Part shown: positions 34,051 to 43,050 of the stretch, piece by piece | Layout: the number at the start of each line of letters is the position of its first letter | How positions within the stretch are numbered: position 1 is the stretch's first letter | Assembly: GCA_902780635.1 (NCBI GenBank) | Contig: CACZGH010000004.1 | Span: 124,001 to 188,000, forward strand | DNA from: an uncultured Prevotellaceae bacterium | GTDB taxonomy: Bacteria > Bacteroidota > Bacteroidia > Bacteroidales > Bacteroidaceae | DNA: 64,000 nucleotides | Direction of reading: 5' to 3' | Notes under the pieces: model-generated | The model's database searches: none | What the model was told of the DNA's origin: nothing | Seen by the model: the letters and a program-made list of their open reading frames with translations, nothing else | Translations under genes and position numbers: made by a program

Positions 34051-34887
34051 ATGAAGAAAAGTCTCATTATCTCTATATGCGCTTTGCTGCTGCTTTCGGG
34101 TTGTGCCAATGAGTTTAACAGGGTTTACAAATCCAGCAATTACGACTATAAATACGAGTATGCCAAAGAGTGCTTCGCCAATGGGAAGTACAATCGCGCC
34201 GTGCTCTTGTTGCAGGATATGTTTACGATGTTGAAAGGCTCGGAGAACGGGCAGGAGAGTCTTTATATGCTCGCCATGTCATGTTATTGCGCCAAAGACT
34301 ATGAGGCAGCATCACAGTATTTCAAAAAATATTACACCTCTTATCCTAAGGGCACTTTCGCCGAGATGGCTGCGTTTTATGTGGGGCAGAGCCTGTATAT
34401 GCTTACCCCTGAGCCACGCCTCGACCAGACACCTACCTTGGCCGCCATCTCCGCCTATCAGGAATATCTCGATATGTATCCCAACGCTCAGCTGAAGGAC
34501 GTGGCTCACACCCGCCTCTATGAGCTGCAAGACAAACTGGTGGAGAAAGAGTTGTACTCTGCCAAATTGTATTATGACCTGGGGTCGTATTTCGGCAACT
34601 GTCTCACGGGAGGCAGCAATTATGAGGCTTGTATCATCACTGCACAGAACGCCATCAGAGACTATCCCTACAGCCAGCGGCGAGAGGACTTCGCCCTGCT
34701 GGTGATGAAGAGCAAGTTTGAACTGGCGGAGAGCAGCGTAGAGTCGAAGCGGCTGGAGCGCTACCGCGACGCGGAGGACGAGTGCTACGGCTTCCTCAAC
34801 GAGTATCCTGACTCTAAGTACAAGCACACCGCCGAGAAGTATATCGAGACCTGCAAAAAACATACAGGGGAAGAGGAAGAAGATTAA
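34051..34887 (+). CDS. bamD: Outer membrane protein assembly factor BamD
   Basis: A 278-residue lipoprotein of the BAM complex, which inserts beta-barrel proteins into the outer membrane. The lipobox is LLLLSGC with Cys18. TPR-like helices follow (YEYAKECFANGKYNRAVLLL, ESLYMLAMSCYCAKDYEAAS, YFKKYYTSYPKGTFAEMAAF), matching the BamD/YfiO family. The start at 34051 gives a clean signal peptide; an in-frame ATG at 34012 overlaps the -7 box TAATTTTG (34025-34032), so it would not be transcribed. It heads a cluster with rpoZ and a DUF4293 gene, an order I recall as common in Bacteroidetes. A DNA repeat of the AAAGATGA type (34888-34960) follows the stop. Confidence 0.92.
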   Translation: MKKSLIISICALLLLSGCANEFNRVYKSSNYDYKYEYAKECFANGKYNRAVLLLQDMFTMLKGSENGQESLYMLAMSCYCAKDYEAASQYFKKYYTSYPKGTFAEMAAFYVGQSLYMLTPEPRLDQTPTLAAISAYQEYLDMYPNAQLKDVAHTRLYELQDKLVEKELYSAKLYYDLGSYFGNCLTGGSNYEACIITAQNAIRDYPYSQRREDFALLVMKSKFELAESSVESKRLERYRDAEDECYGFLNEYPDSKYKHTAEKYIETCKKHTGEEEED

Positions 34888-34960
34888 AGATGAAAGATGA
34901 AAAATTAAAGATGAAAGATTAAAAATGAGGATAAAAATGAAGATGAAAAGATGAAAGTGT
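34888..34960 (+). repeat. AAGATGAAA short-period repeat
   Basis: Degenerate repeats of AAAGATGAAA and ATTAAAGATG directly after the bamD stop codon. Confidence 0.75.
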
Positions 34961-35041
34961 CGTGATGACGCCATCAAGTAATAACGACCACTTTGACCTG
35001 ATCAACTTCAAAAAAACTTCAAATACTTATAAAAACAAGAT

Positions 35042-35371
35042 ATGGATTACAGAAAATCAAAAGCACCTGTCGACACCGTAACACGTAACATCATGGATCT
35101 CTGCGAGGAGACTGGCAATATCTATGAGAGTGTGGCCATCATCTCGAAGAGGGCCAACCAGATCTCTGTGGAGATCAAACAGGACCTGAGTAAAAAACTT
35201 CAGGAGTTCGCCTCTTACAATGACACTTTGGAGGAAGTATTCGAAAACCGTGAGCAGATCGAAATCTCACGTTACTACGAGAAGTTGCCAAAAGCCACCC
35301 TGCTGGCCACTCAGGAGTTTATCGAGGGGAATGTGTTCTGGCGTGACCCCTCTAAAGACCAGACATTATGA
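35042..35371 (+). CDS. rpoZ: DNA-directed RNA polymerase omega subunit (Bacteroidetes type)
   Basis: A 109-residue protein of the RNA polymerase Rpb6/omega family. The N-terminal DTVTRNIMDLCEETGNIYES and VAIISKRANQISVEIKQDL segment matches the omega fold (two helices that clamp the beta' C-terminus). Omega assists assembly and stability of RNA polymerase. It lies between bamD and a DUF4293 gene, overlapping the latter by ATGA, so the two are translationally coupled. No -7 box was seen just upstream, and expression probably continues from the bamD promoter. Confidence 0.85.
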   Translation: MDYRKSKAPVDTVTRNIMDLCEETGNIYESVAIISKRANQISVEIKQDLSKKLQEFASYNDTLEEVFENREQIEISRYYEKLPKATLLATQEFIEGNVFWRDPSKDQTL

Positions 35372-35823
35372 TACAGCGCATCCAGACGGTTTATCTCGCC
35401 CTCGCTTTCATCCTCTCAGCCGTGTGTCTGAGCCTGCCGGTAGGCGTGTTCAGTCCTGTGGGAATGGGGGCAGACACCGTGATGTACAATCTCTGGAAAG
35501 TGACTCCCGATGGGACGCTGGCATTCACGGTATGGCCTTTGTTTGTCATCCTGTTGCTGACCCTTCCCATCGCATTGGTGGCCATCTTCATGTATAAGAA
35601 CAGGATGTTGCAGAGCAAACTCTGTGTGTGCAATATTCTGCTGACATTGTGCTGGGTGGTTGTCTTTGTGCTCTTTGGATATGTGTTCAAAGACGAAAAC
35701 CTGGAGTTCCGTCCGGCCTTTGCGGCTTGTTTCCCCGTCATCTCCCTCATTTTGTATGTGCTTGCCCGCAGGGGTATCATCAAAGATGAGAAGTTGGTGA
35801 GGGCAGCAGACAGAATCAGATGA
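35368..35823 (+). CDS. DUF4293 integral membrane protein
   Basis: A 151-residue inner-membrane protein starting MIQRIQTVYLALAFILSAVC, the characteristic DUF4293 opening. Four transmembrane segments are apparent (about 5-25, 48-70, 78-102, 110-128), with an outward loop after the first. The family is restricted to Bacteroidetes and has no assigned function, but it sits regularly next to rpoZ. The ATG overlaps the rpoZ stop (ATGA). A strong bidirectional terminator follows. Confidence 0.85.
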   Translation: MIQRIQTVYLALAFILSAVCLSLPVGVFSPVGMGADTVMYNLWKVTPDGTLAFTVWPLFVILLLTLPIALVAIFMYKNRMLQSKLCVCNILLTLCWVVVFVLFGYVFKDENLEFRPAFAACFPVISLILYVLARRGIIKDEKLVRAADRIR

Positions 35824-35859
35824 AAAAGTTATTTCAGTCGGAAACCTAATTAACATACA

Positions 35860-35895
35860 AAAAAATCCGCAGGTCAGTTGGCCTGCGGATTTTTT
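35860..35895. terminator. Bidirectional rho-independent terminator
   Basis: AAAAAATCCGCAGG - 8-base loop - CCTGCGGATTTTTT. The A and T flanks allow it to end both the DUF4293 transcript and the convergent lipoprotein gene. Confidence 0.92.
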
Positions 35896-35922
35896 AATGG
35901 TTTTTGTCTATGGTTTCTCTGA

Positions 35923-36498
35923 TTATCTGCCAATGGCGCCCTTCAGTTTGTCAGCAGCGTTGTCCACAGCGTTAGCAGCGGCATCCTTTGCATCCTGAAC
36001 CTTCTCATTAGCAGCGTCCTTCACTTCCTCTACTTTCTCTGTGACGGCCTCTTTTGCGCCCTCAGCAGCCTCAGCAGCCTTGTCGGCAACGTCAGCAGCA
36101 GCGCCCTCAACAGCCTCCTGTGCAGCGTCAACTACATCGGGAACCTCAATCTCGGGAAGACTGGTCACCTGGTCAACGAGAGAAGCGATGGTACCTGTGC
36201 CAACGACAGCCTTGATCTTCTCAGCATTCTCTTTCAAGAAAGCCTGAACGTTTGCGAGATACTCCTTAGCCTTGGCGGGGTCAACATTTTTCAGATTCTC
36301 AATCTGCTCCTGTACGGTCTGCAGAAGTGAGCCGAGCTGGGTGCTGTCAGCAGCCTCAAGAACGGTGGCGAGAGAGTCGGTGCTGATCACCTCAATCTCT
36401 TCCTGCTCTGGTTCCACTACTGGTGCGGGCTTGTTGTCTGTACAGCTACCGAAGGTCATGGCAACAGCTGCCATAGCTACAAAAAATAATTTCTTCAT
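35923..36498 (-). CDS. Alanine-rich helical lipoprotein
   Basis: A 191-residue lipoprotein: MKKLFFVAMAAVAMTFGSCT has a lipobox with Cys19. The mature protein is acidic at first (VVEPEQEEIEVIST). It then has a helical region around 45-110, and a long Ala/Glu/Lys/Asp-rich tail (about 120-191) with 11-residue-like periodicity (AAEAAEGAKEAVTEKVEEVK), similar in style to LEA or apolipoprotein-like amphipathic helices. Such tails can form coiled coils or coat membranes. No enzyme domain is present. A TATCTTTG -7 box (minus, 36557-36550) lies about 55 bases upstream. Confidence 0.75.
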   Translation of the reverse strand: MKKLFFVAMAAVAMTFGSCTDNKPAPVVEPEQEEIEVISTDSLATVLEAADSTQLGSLLQTVQEQIENLKNVDPAKAKEYLANVQAFLKENAEKIKAVVGTGTIASLVDQVTSLPEIEVPDVVDAAQEAVEGAAADVADKAAEAAEGAKEAVTEKVEEVKDAANEKVQDAKDAAANAVDNAADKLKGAIGR

Positions 36499-36610
36499 TT
36501 CTTTGACTTAATTTAGTAAAACATAAAAGTTAGTAAAACAATTCGCCGGCAAAGATATGTATAATAATTGTCGGTTGTTACTTTTGTTTGAATTAATTAA
36601 CTAAAAATAT

Positions 36611-37417
36611 TCAAAAAGGGATGACCTCCAAATCGTAAGGCACGTAAATACAGCCTTTAAAGGCTTTTGCGGCCTCGAGGGTATACTTTTCTTTGCGGGT
36701 GGAGAGCGTTTTGTCCTCGGTGTGGTATATGATCAGATTTTTGACACCGAGCTGTGCGGCCAACCGTCCTGTGTCGAGCGCTGTGCTGTGATGTTTCTCA
36801 TAGGGCTTGAAGCGGTCGCGGTCGTCATAAAGGCAGAATGCCTCGCTCAGGAGCCAGTCGGCGCCCTCGACGTATGCCCGGTCGTGCTCGTTGAACGGCT
36901 CGTCGCCGAGGCAAGCCACCCGCTGCCCGTCGGAGGTCAGGGCTGTGAACCCATACTGTTTCTCTTTGGTAGAGAGGATGTCGAAGCACTGGATGTCCAT
37001 CTCGGCGGCGCGGAATCGGTCGCCGTCGGTCACCTCATGCATCAAGACAGTGTCGCCGATGCGGGCGTAGAATTTGGGCGTGAGCATCTCCTTGCACATC
37101 ATATCGAGGAGGCGCAGCACCTTTTCGTGGCTGTAGAGATGGAACAATCCCTCATATTTGCCTTTTGTCTGGAGACTGATGACCTTGCGGATGACCCAGA
37201 TGACACCAAGGATATGATCGGTGTGGGCGTGGGTGACAAACATGTCGTGGATGTCGGCAAAACTAATGCCTGCATCCTCCATCTGCCGGAGAATGCCGTT
37301 GCCTCCACCTGCGTCGACCAATAGGTTGTGGCCGTCGTTCTGGAGGATGAAACACGTGTTATAGCACCGCGTGACGAGGGCGTTGCCAGTGCCGAGGATG
37401 ATGAATCGGTTGTTCAT
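36611..37417 (-). CDS. Metallo-beta-lactamase-fold hydrolase (RNase Z-like)
   Basis: A 268-residue MBL-fold protein. The metal motif THAHTDHILGV (His63, His65, Asp67, His68) and an Asp-Gly-rich loop (VDAGGGNG) are intact. Further ligands lie in CLGDEPFN and near YHTEDKT. The overall layout resembles ribonuclease Z and related phosphodiesterases, but it is shorter and lacks a clear tRNA-binding exosite, so it may be a general metal-dependent phosphodiesterase. The start at 37417 is chosen because it lies one base after the stop of the upstream SH3 gene; a longer frame extends into that gene. It is the second gene of a two-gene operon. Confidence 0.8.
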   Translation of the reverse strand: MNNRFIILGTGNALVTRCYNTCFILQNDGHNLLVDAGGGNGILRQMEDAGISFADIHDMFVTHAHTDHILGVIWVIRKVISLQTKGKYEGLFHLYSHEKVLRLLDMMCKEMLTPKFYARIGDTVLMHEVTDGDRFRAAEMDIQCFDILSTKEKQYGFTALTSDGQRVACLGDEPFNEHDRAYVEGADWLLSEAFCLYDDRDRFKPYEKHHSTALDTGRLAAQLGVKNLIIYHTEDKTLSTRKEKYTLEAAKAFKGCIYVPYDLEVIPF

Positions 37418-37418
37418 A

Positions 37419-37916
37419 TTATTTAACAATCTTTGCGTCGGTTTTCTTGATGTACAGGTTGTCATGGGCAGTCATGAGGATGTAGTAGGTCTCGTCCTCA
37501 CTGAAAGTGTCGCCCAGGATGGTGCCCTTGCCCACTTTGCTGAATACTTGATGTTGAGAGCCGTCCTCGTAATTGTCGGTATAGAGAATGGTGGGCTCAC
37601 TGGTGGCCACCAGCCGGGGTGAGCCATCGCCTTTATACCAGTTCTGATAGCCGAGATATTTGGTGTAAGCCCAGCCGGTGATGTTTCTTACACTCACCTT
37701 GCTCCAGTTGCCGATTTTCTGTCCTCGGTCCACACCCTGGCCCAGTCCGTGACTGAACATCCACAACTGTGTAAGAATACGAGACTTACTCGACGGTTGC
37801 TGACGGACATTGAGGAATCCGTCGTCAGATGTGGCATAGACCACGGTGAGCACTTCTTGCGACCACATAGCACTGCTGAGGGTCAATGCTGTAAGGAAAA
37901 TCAATAATCTTTTCAT
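37419..37916 (-). CDS. Secreted SH3-domain protein
   Basis: A 165-residue exported protein with signal peptide MKRLLIFLTALTLSSAMWSQ and a bacterial SH3-like domain (DGFLNVRQQPSSKSRILTQL, then NWSKVSVRNITGWAYTKYLG). The C-terminal part (EPTILYTDNYEDGSQ and onward) forms further beta strands. Bacterial SH3 domains bind peptidoglycan or proteins, so a periplasmic binding role is likely. A -7 box TAACTTTG (minus, 37983-37976) precedes it, and the MBL hydrolase follows after one base. No catalytic domain is present. Confidence 0.75.
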   Translation of the reverse strand: MKRLLIFLTALTLSSAMWSQEVLTVVYATSDDGFLNVRQQPSSKSRILTQLWMFSHGLGQGVDRGQKIGNWSKVSVRNITGWAYTKYLGYQNWYKGDGSPRLVATSEPTILYTDNYEDGSQHQVFSKVGKGTILGDTFSEDETYYILMTAHDNLYIKKTDAKIVK

Positions 37917-38023
37917 AATGATATGATTTGAAAATACTTGAATGATTGTGAATCGTTTATGGACGATTCATCAGCCAAAGTTACGAATAAACGAAAGAAA
38001 AACCAAATTTATTTGAACTAAAA

Positions 38024-38053
38024 AATCCGGCACCTTCATGAGGGTGCCGGATT
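38024..38053 (-). terminator. Rho-independent terminator of nifJ
   Basis: On the minus strand, AATCCGGCACC - loop - GGTGCCGGATT followed by a T run. An 11-bp perfect stem. Confidence 0.9.
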
Positions 38054-38075
38054 GTTGATTATGTTGGTAAGAAGA

Positions 38076-41000
38076 TTACTCCTCCCAGTTCTCTTGTGTC
38101 TTGCGCACGTAGGTCTTGTAGCGGATCTGTGCCATCTTCTGTGCCTCTGCGAAGAGCTCTTCTGCCTCGTTGGGATAAGCCTTCTTGACAGAGAGGTAAC
38201 GCACCTCGCCCATAAGGAAGTCGTGGAACTTATCCCATGCCGGCTCCTTGGAGTCGAGAGAGAATGGGTTCTTGCCTTCGTCGGCCAGAGCGGGATTGAA
38301 GCGCCAGAGGTGCCAGTAACCACACTCGACAGCCTTCTTCTCCTCAGCCTGGCTCTTGCCCATGCCGCCCTTGGCTTTCAGACCGTGGTTGATACATGGA
38401 GCATAAGCGATGATGATAGAAGGTCCGTGCCATGCCTCAGCCTCGCGGATGGCCTTCAGACACTGAGCGTGGTCGGCGCCCATGGCGATCTGAGCCACAT
38501 AGACATAGCCGTAAGTGGTGGCGATCATACCAAGGTCTTTCTTGCGGATGCGCTTGCCCTGAGCAGCAAACTGTGCGATGGCGCCAAGTGGTGTGGCCTT
38601 GGAAGCCTGACCACCTGTGTTGGAGTACACCTCGGTGTCGAGCACCAGAATGTTGACATCCTCGCCAGAGGCGATCACATGGTCGAGACCACCGTAACCG
38701 ATGTCATAAGAAGCACCGTCACCACCGATGATCCACTGTGAGCGTTTCACTAAGTAGTGGTCGAGAGTCTGCAGTTCCTTGTTGATCTCGCAGCCAGCCT
38801 CAGCAGCAGCCTTGATGCACTCACGCAGCTTCGGAGCGATCTCCTTGGTCTTGTCTGCATCGTCCTTGTTGTCGATCCACTCCTGAGCCAGAGCCTTGTA
38901 CTCCTCTGGACAGTTAGGATTCTCGCATGCCTCAGCAAAGAGCTTGGCGATGCGCTCCTTCATCTTCTTCACACCGAGAGCCATACCGAGACCAAACTCG
39001 CAGAAGTCCTCGAAGAGAGAGTTGTTGAACACAGGACCCTGACCCTTCTCGTTCTTAGTATAAGGTGTGGAGGGGATAGAAGCAGAGTAGATGGAAGAAC
39101 AGCCAGTGGCGTTGGCAATCATCTGACGGTCGCCGAAGAGCTGAGAGATGAGCTTCACATAAGGTGTCTCACCGCAACCAGCACAAGCGCCGGAGAACTC
39201 GAAGAGTGGCTGTGCGAACTGTGAGTTCTTCACATTGCTCCTGATGTCTACGAGGTCTTGCTTTGACTTCACGTTCTTCACAGCATACTCCCAGTTGGCA
39301 GCCTCTTTCTTCATAGCCTCTGCGTCGGGGTTGAACGGAGCCATGGTGAGAGCCTTGCCCAGTTTCGGGTTGCCCGGACAGATGTCGGCGCAGTTGCCGC
39401 AGCCGAGACAGTCGAGCACAGACACTTGCATAGCGAAGTGCATACCCTTCATGGTCTTCGGAGCCTTCATCTCCAGAGTGGCACCGCCGTAGCCAGCCAG
39501 CTCCTCGTCGGTGAGGACGAACGGACGGATGGCAGCGTGAGGACAGATGTATGCACACTGGTTACACTGGATACAGTTGTCGGGATTCCATACAGGTACG
39601 AAAGCCTCTACGCCACGCTTCTCATAAGCGGCAGTGCCAACATCCCAAGAACCATCGGTGGTGCCGTGCTTGACGAATGCGCTGACGGGCAGCAGGTCGC
39701 CGGCTTGTGCGTTGATGGGGCGCACCACTTCCTTGACGAATGCGGGAGCGTCGTCCTCGACAACGGGATCATCGGGCAGGTTGGCCCATGCTGGGTCGAT
39801 GGCAAACTCCTTGTACTCACCACCACGGTCGACGGCAGCGTAGTTCTTGTCGACCACGTCCTGACCCTTCGAGCCGTAAGACTTGACGATGAATTTCTTC
39901 ATCTGCTCGACAGCCAGCTCTTCAGGTATCACCTGAGTGATGCGGAAGAATGCAGACTGGAGGATGGTGTTGGTGCGGTTGCCCAGACCGATCTCCTGTG
40001 CAATCTTGGTGGCGTTGATGGTATAGACGGTGATATTGTTCTCTGCGAAGTAGCGTTTCACCTTGTTAGGCATGAAGCGTGCCAGCTCCTCACCCTCGAA
40101 GATGGTGTTGAGCAGGAAGGTGCCGTTCTTCTGCAGACCACGGGTCACATCATACATGTGCAGGTAAGCCTGTACGTGGCAAGCCACGAAGTTAGGTGTG
40201 GTCACCAGGTAGGTGGAACGGATAGGATCGTCGCCGAAACGCAAGTGTGAGCAGGTGAAGCCGCCCGACTTCTTGGAGTCATAGGAGAAGTAAGCCTGGC
40301 AGTACTTGTCGGTGTTGTCGCCGATGATCTTCACAGAGTTCTTGTTGGCACCTACAGTACCGTCAGCACCCAAACCGTAGAACTTGGCCTGGAACATGCT
40401 CTTGCCGCCGAGAGCCAGCTCAGGAACCACGGGCAGAGAGGTGAAGGTCACGTCGTCTACGATACCGATGGTGAACTGGTCTTTGGGCTCTGGCATAGCC
40501 AGGTTGTTGAAGACAGAGATGATCTGTGCCGGTGTGGTGTCGTGTGAGCCGAGACCGTAGCGGCCGCCAACGATAAGTGGACGGTCCTCCACGTCGTAGT
40601 AGGCAGTCTTCACATCGAGATACAGAGGCTCGCCCTCTGAGCCTGGCTCCTTAGTGCGGTCGAGGGTGGCGATGCGCTTCACCGTCTTGGGCACTGCTGC
40701 GAGCAGGTGCTTGATGGAGAACGGACGATAGAGATGCACGCTGATCATACCCACCTTCTCGCCTTTGGCGTTGAGGTAGTCGATGGCCTCGCGGGCAGCG
40801 TCGGTGGCAGAACCCATGAGGATGATGATGCGATCGGCATCGTCGGCTCCGTAGTAAGAGAAGAGGTGATACTCACGGCCGGTGATCTTGCTGATCTTGC
40901 CTAAATACTCCTCTACTACCTCGGGCACTGCGTCGTAGTACTTGTTGCAGGCCTCACGGTGTGTGAAGAAGGTCTCGGGGTTCTCAGCAGTACCGCGTGT

Positions 41001-41648
41001 GACAGGGCGCTCGGGAGTGAGGGCACGGTCGCGGAAACGCTTGATGTCGGCCTCGTCGACGAGTGGCAGGATGTCCTCGTTGTCAAGACGCTCTATCTTG
41101 TGATACTCATGAGAGGTGCGGAAACCGTCGAAGAAGTTGATGAAGGGCACACAGGTCTTCAGAGAGGCCAGGTGAGCCACAGCGGTGAGGTCCATCACCT
41201 CCTGTACGCTGCCCTCGCAGAGCATGGCGAAACCGGTCTGGCGGCATGCCATCACATCCTGGTGGTCACCGAAGATACAGAGAGAGTGAGAGGCCAATGT
41301 ACGTGCTGACACGTCGAAGACGCAAGGCAGCAACTCACCGGCAATCTTGTACATGTTGGGGATCATCAGCAGCAGACCCTGCGATGCGGTGAAGGTGGTG
41401 GTGAGGGCACCAGCCTGCAGTGAGCCGTGTACGGCACCTGCGGCACCAGCCTCTGACTGCATCTCCTGTACGGAGACTGTCTGACCCCAGAGGTTCTTGC
41501 GGCCTCTTGCAGCCCACTCGTCCACATGCTCAGCCATGGGCGATGACGGAGTGATAGGATAGATGGCGGCTACTTCGCTGAACATATAGCTAATATGAGC
41601 AGCAGCCTCGTTACCATCACATGTGATAAACTTTTTTTCTTTTGCCAT
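38076..41648 (-). CDS. nifJ: Pyruvate:ferredoxin (flavodoxin) oxidoreductase
   Basis: A 1190-residue single-chain PFOR. It converts pyruvate and CoA to acetyl-CoA and CO2 with ferredoxin or flavodoxin as electron acceptor, the main route from pyruvate in anaerobes. Visible parts in order: pyruvate-binding YPITPSSPMAEH at 30-41; two ferredoxin-type 4Fe-4S motifs, CIQCNQCAYICP near 690 and CLGCGNCADICPGNP near 743; the proximal cluster Cys pair in GACAGCGETPYVKL near 823; and TPP-binding GDGASYDIGYGGLDH near 970 with VYSNTGGQASKATP. Domain order and length are normal for the family. It is monocistronic, strongly codon-biased as expected for a highly expressed enzyme, and ends in a strong terminator. 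Confidence 0.97.
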   Translation of the reverse strand: MAKEKKFITCDGNEAAAHISYMFSEVAAIYPITPSSPMAEHVDEWAARGRKNLWGQTVSVQEMQSEAGAAGAVHGSLQAGALTTTFTASQGLLLMIPNMYKIAGELLPCVFDVSARTLASHSLCIFGDHQDVMACRQTGFAMLCEGSVQEVMDLTAVAHLASLKTCVPFINFFDGFRTSHEYHKIERLDNEDILPLVDEADIKRFRDRALTPERPVTRGTAENPETFFTHREACNKYYDAVPEVVEEYLGKISKITGREYHLFSYYGADDADRIIILMGSATDAAREAIDYLNAKGEKVGMISVHLYRPFSIKHLLAAVPKTVKRIATLDRTKEPGSEGEPLYLDVKTAYYDVEDRPLIVGGRYGLGSHDTTPAQIISVFNNLAMPEPKDQFTIGIVDDVTFTSLPVVPELALGGKSMFQAKFYGLGADGTVGANKNSVKIIGDNTDKYCQAYFSYDSKKSGGFTCSHLRFGDDPIRSTYLVTTPNFVACHVQAYLHMYDVTRGLQKNGTFLLNTIFEGEELARFMPNKVKRYFAENNITVYTINATKIAQEIGLGNRTNTILQSAFFRITQVIPEELAVEQMKKFIVKSYGSKGQDVVDKNYAAVDRGGEYKEFAIDPAWANLPDDPVVEDDAPAFVKEVVRPINAQAGDLLPVSAFVKHGTTDGSWDVGTAAYEKRGVEAFVPVWNPDNCIQCNQCAYICPHAAIRPFVLTDEELAGYGGATLEMKAPKTMKGMHFAMQVSVLDCLGCGNCADICPGNPKLGKALTMAPFNPDAEAMKKEAANWEYAVKNVKSKQDLVDIRSNVKNSQFAQPLFEFSGACAGCGETPYVKLISQLFGDRQMIANATGCSSIYSASIPSTPYTKNEKGQGPVFNNSLFEDFCEFGLGMALGVKKMKERIAKLFAEACENPNCPEEYKALAQEWIDNKDDADKTKEIAPKLRECIKAAAEAGCEINKELQTLDHYLVKRSQWIIGGDGASYDIGYGGLDHVIASGEDVNILVLDTEVYSNTGGQASKATPLGAIAQFAAQGKRIRKKDLGMIATTYGYVYVAQIAMGADHAQCLKAIREAEAWHGPSIIIAYAPCINHGLKAKGGMGKSQAEEKKAVECGYWHLWRFNPALADEGKNPFSLDSKEPAWDKFHDFLMGEVRYLSVKKAYPNEAEELFAEAQKMAQIRYKTYVRKTQENWEE

Positions 41649-41710
41649 TTTGTAACAGGTTAAATGTTAAAAATTATAATAATGTTTGCATATATGACTT
41701 ATGTGCATTT

Positions 41711-42901
41711 CTAATAGAGGAACCCTAAGAGCCATAGTGGGATGGCGTTGCCTTTGCCCACCTCCGTGTTGTAGCGCGCGTAGATGGTGTCGCCCGTGTA
41801 GTGGTGCTTGTTGTCGTGGAGGATGGCGTCGCAAACACGGAATTTCTTGTCGTTGTCTACCAGGTAATATTTGTCGTGGCTGTTTTGGTTGACCTGATGG
41901 TCTTTCCAGAGTGCGTTGACAAAAAAAGTCTCCATCACATCTTGCTTGGACACCTCACTGGGATAGATGGCGAACATGAGGTTGGAGTTGTGAAGCATCA
42001 CCTTGGAGGGCTTCTTGGGGAAATGCTCGCCGGTGGGGTAAATCAAGTTGATGAGTCGGGCGTCAGCCAGGTACTTGATATAGTTCATCACCGTGGCACG
42101 GCTGGTCTTGATGTCGATGGCCAGTTGGCTGATGTTGGGTGTCTTAGGGCCGTCGACGGCCAGTTCATAGAAGAGTTTCTTGATCTTCGTGAGATATTTC
42201 AGCTCTATCTGCTTGATGAGCAGGATGTCCACTTCGGTCATCATGTTCATCGTCTTGAGCAGGTTCTCAGAGTAGTTGCGGTGCTCCTGGAAGAAAGGGT
42301 AGAAGCCATGGTGTACGTAGTCCTGGAAATAATCCATGGGTCGTACTTTGGGCAGGATCTCCCTGACGATGTGCTCATGGTCGGTGAGGATCTCGTCGAG
42401 CGTGTAAGGTCTGAAGTTATTACCCGTCAGCAGGTTGAGGAACTCCCTGAAGGAAAAGCCGCGCAGGTTGTAGCTCTTGGTGATATTGTTGAGCTCAGGG
42501 TTCTCCTCTTTCAGCCGCATGACGCTGGAGCCAGTGAAGACGATGTGCAGTTCGGGAAAATGGTCGTAGCATTTGCGGAGGTCTTTGCTCCAGGTGTTAT
42601 GCTTGAAGATCTGGTCGATAAGGAGCACACGCCCTCCGCCTTTGTAAAACTCGCTAGCAAACTCGTAGATGCCTCTCCCTTGGAAATAGAAGTTGTTCAG
42701 GTTGATGTAGAGGCATTGACGGTCGTGGATGTTGAAATGCTCTTTCGCATGCTGCAAAAGGAAGGTGGTCTTGCCCACACCCCTGGTGCCTTTGATGCCT
42801 ATCATCCGCGCGCTCCAGTCGATCTCGTCCATCAGTATACGACGGACGGGAGCATTGGTGTGCTCAACAAGATAAGCGTGTGTGCGAAAAAAGGCTTCCA
42901 T
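41711..42901 (-). CDS. AAA_14/DUF4143 family ATPase
   Basis: A 396-residue protein of the AAA_14 plus DUF4143 family, many copies of which occur in anaerobes. Walker A is GTRGVGKTT near 38-46. The Walker B position reads RVLLIDQIFKHNTW, with Gln in place of the usual Glu after the Asp, and sensor-like IVFTGSS follows. The C-terminal DUF4143 half carries a winged-helix-like segment (ISQLAIDIKTSRATVMNYIK) and a nuclease-like end. The role of the family is not established. A -7 box TATCTTTG (minus, 42966-42959) lies 58 bases upstream. It is monocistronic. Confidence 0.85.
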   Translation of the reverse strand: MEAFFRTHAYLVEHTNAPVRRILMDEIDWSARMIGIKGTRGVGKTTFLLQHAKEHFNIHDRQCLYINLNNFYFQGRGIYEFASEFYKGGGRVLLIDQIFKHNTWSKDLRKCYDHFPELHIVFTGSSVMRLKEENPELNNITKSYNLRGFSFREFLNLLTGNNFRPYTLDEILTDHEHIVREILPKVRPMDYFQDYVHHGFYPFFQEHRNYSENLLKTMNMMTEVDILLIKQIELKYLTKIKKLFYELAVDGPKTPNISQLAIDIKTSRATVMNYIKYLADARLINLIYPTGEHFPKKPSKVMLHNSNLMFAIYPSEVSKQDVMETFFVNALWKDHQVNQNSHDKYYLVDNDKKFRVCDAILHDNKHHYTGDTIYARYNTEVGKGNAIPLWLLGFLY

Positions 42902-43050
42902 TTATTAGTTTGTTTTTCCCTTGTCTAAGTGTGCTGTCTTTTCCAGTTGTTGAGAATGCAAAGATAACATTTTTTTCTCTATTTGCAAAGTCAAGTTTGC
43001 AAAATATGTTTTTTTTTGATATTTTTGCATTATCAACCTATTTTCTTGAT

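Noticed and set aside
34312-34977. 221-codon minus-strand frame opposite bamD
   Set aside because: Starts in the low-complexity repeat after bamD and is otherwise antisense to a conserved gene.
42880-43050. N-terminal extension of the ATP-grasp-like protein to 42880
   Set aside because: It crosses the -7 box at 43020-43027 and overlaps the promoter of the divergent gene; the start at 43051 is more consistent.
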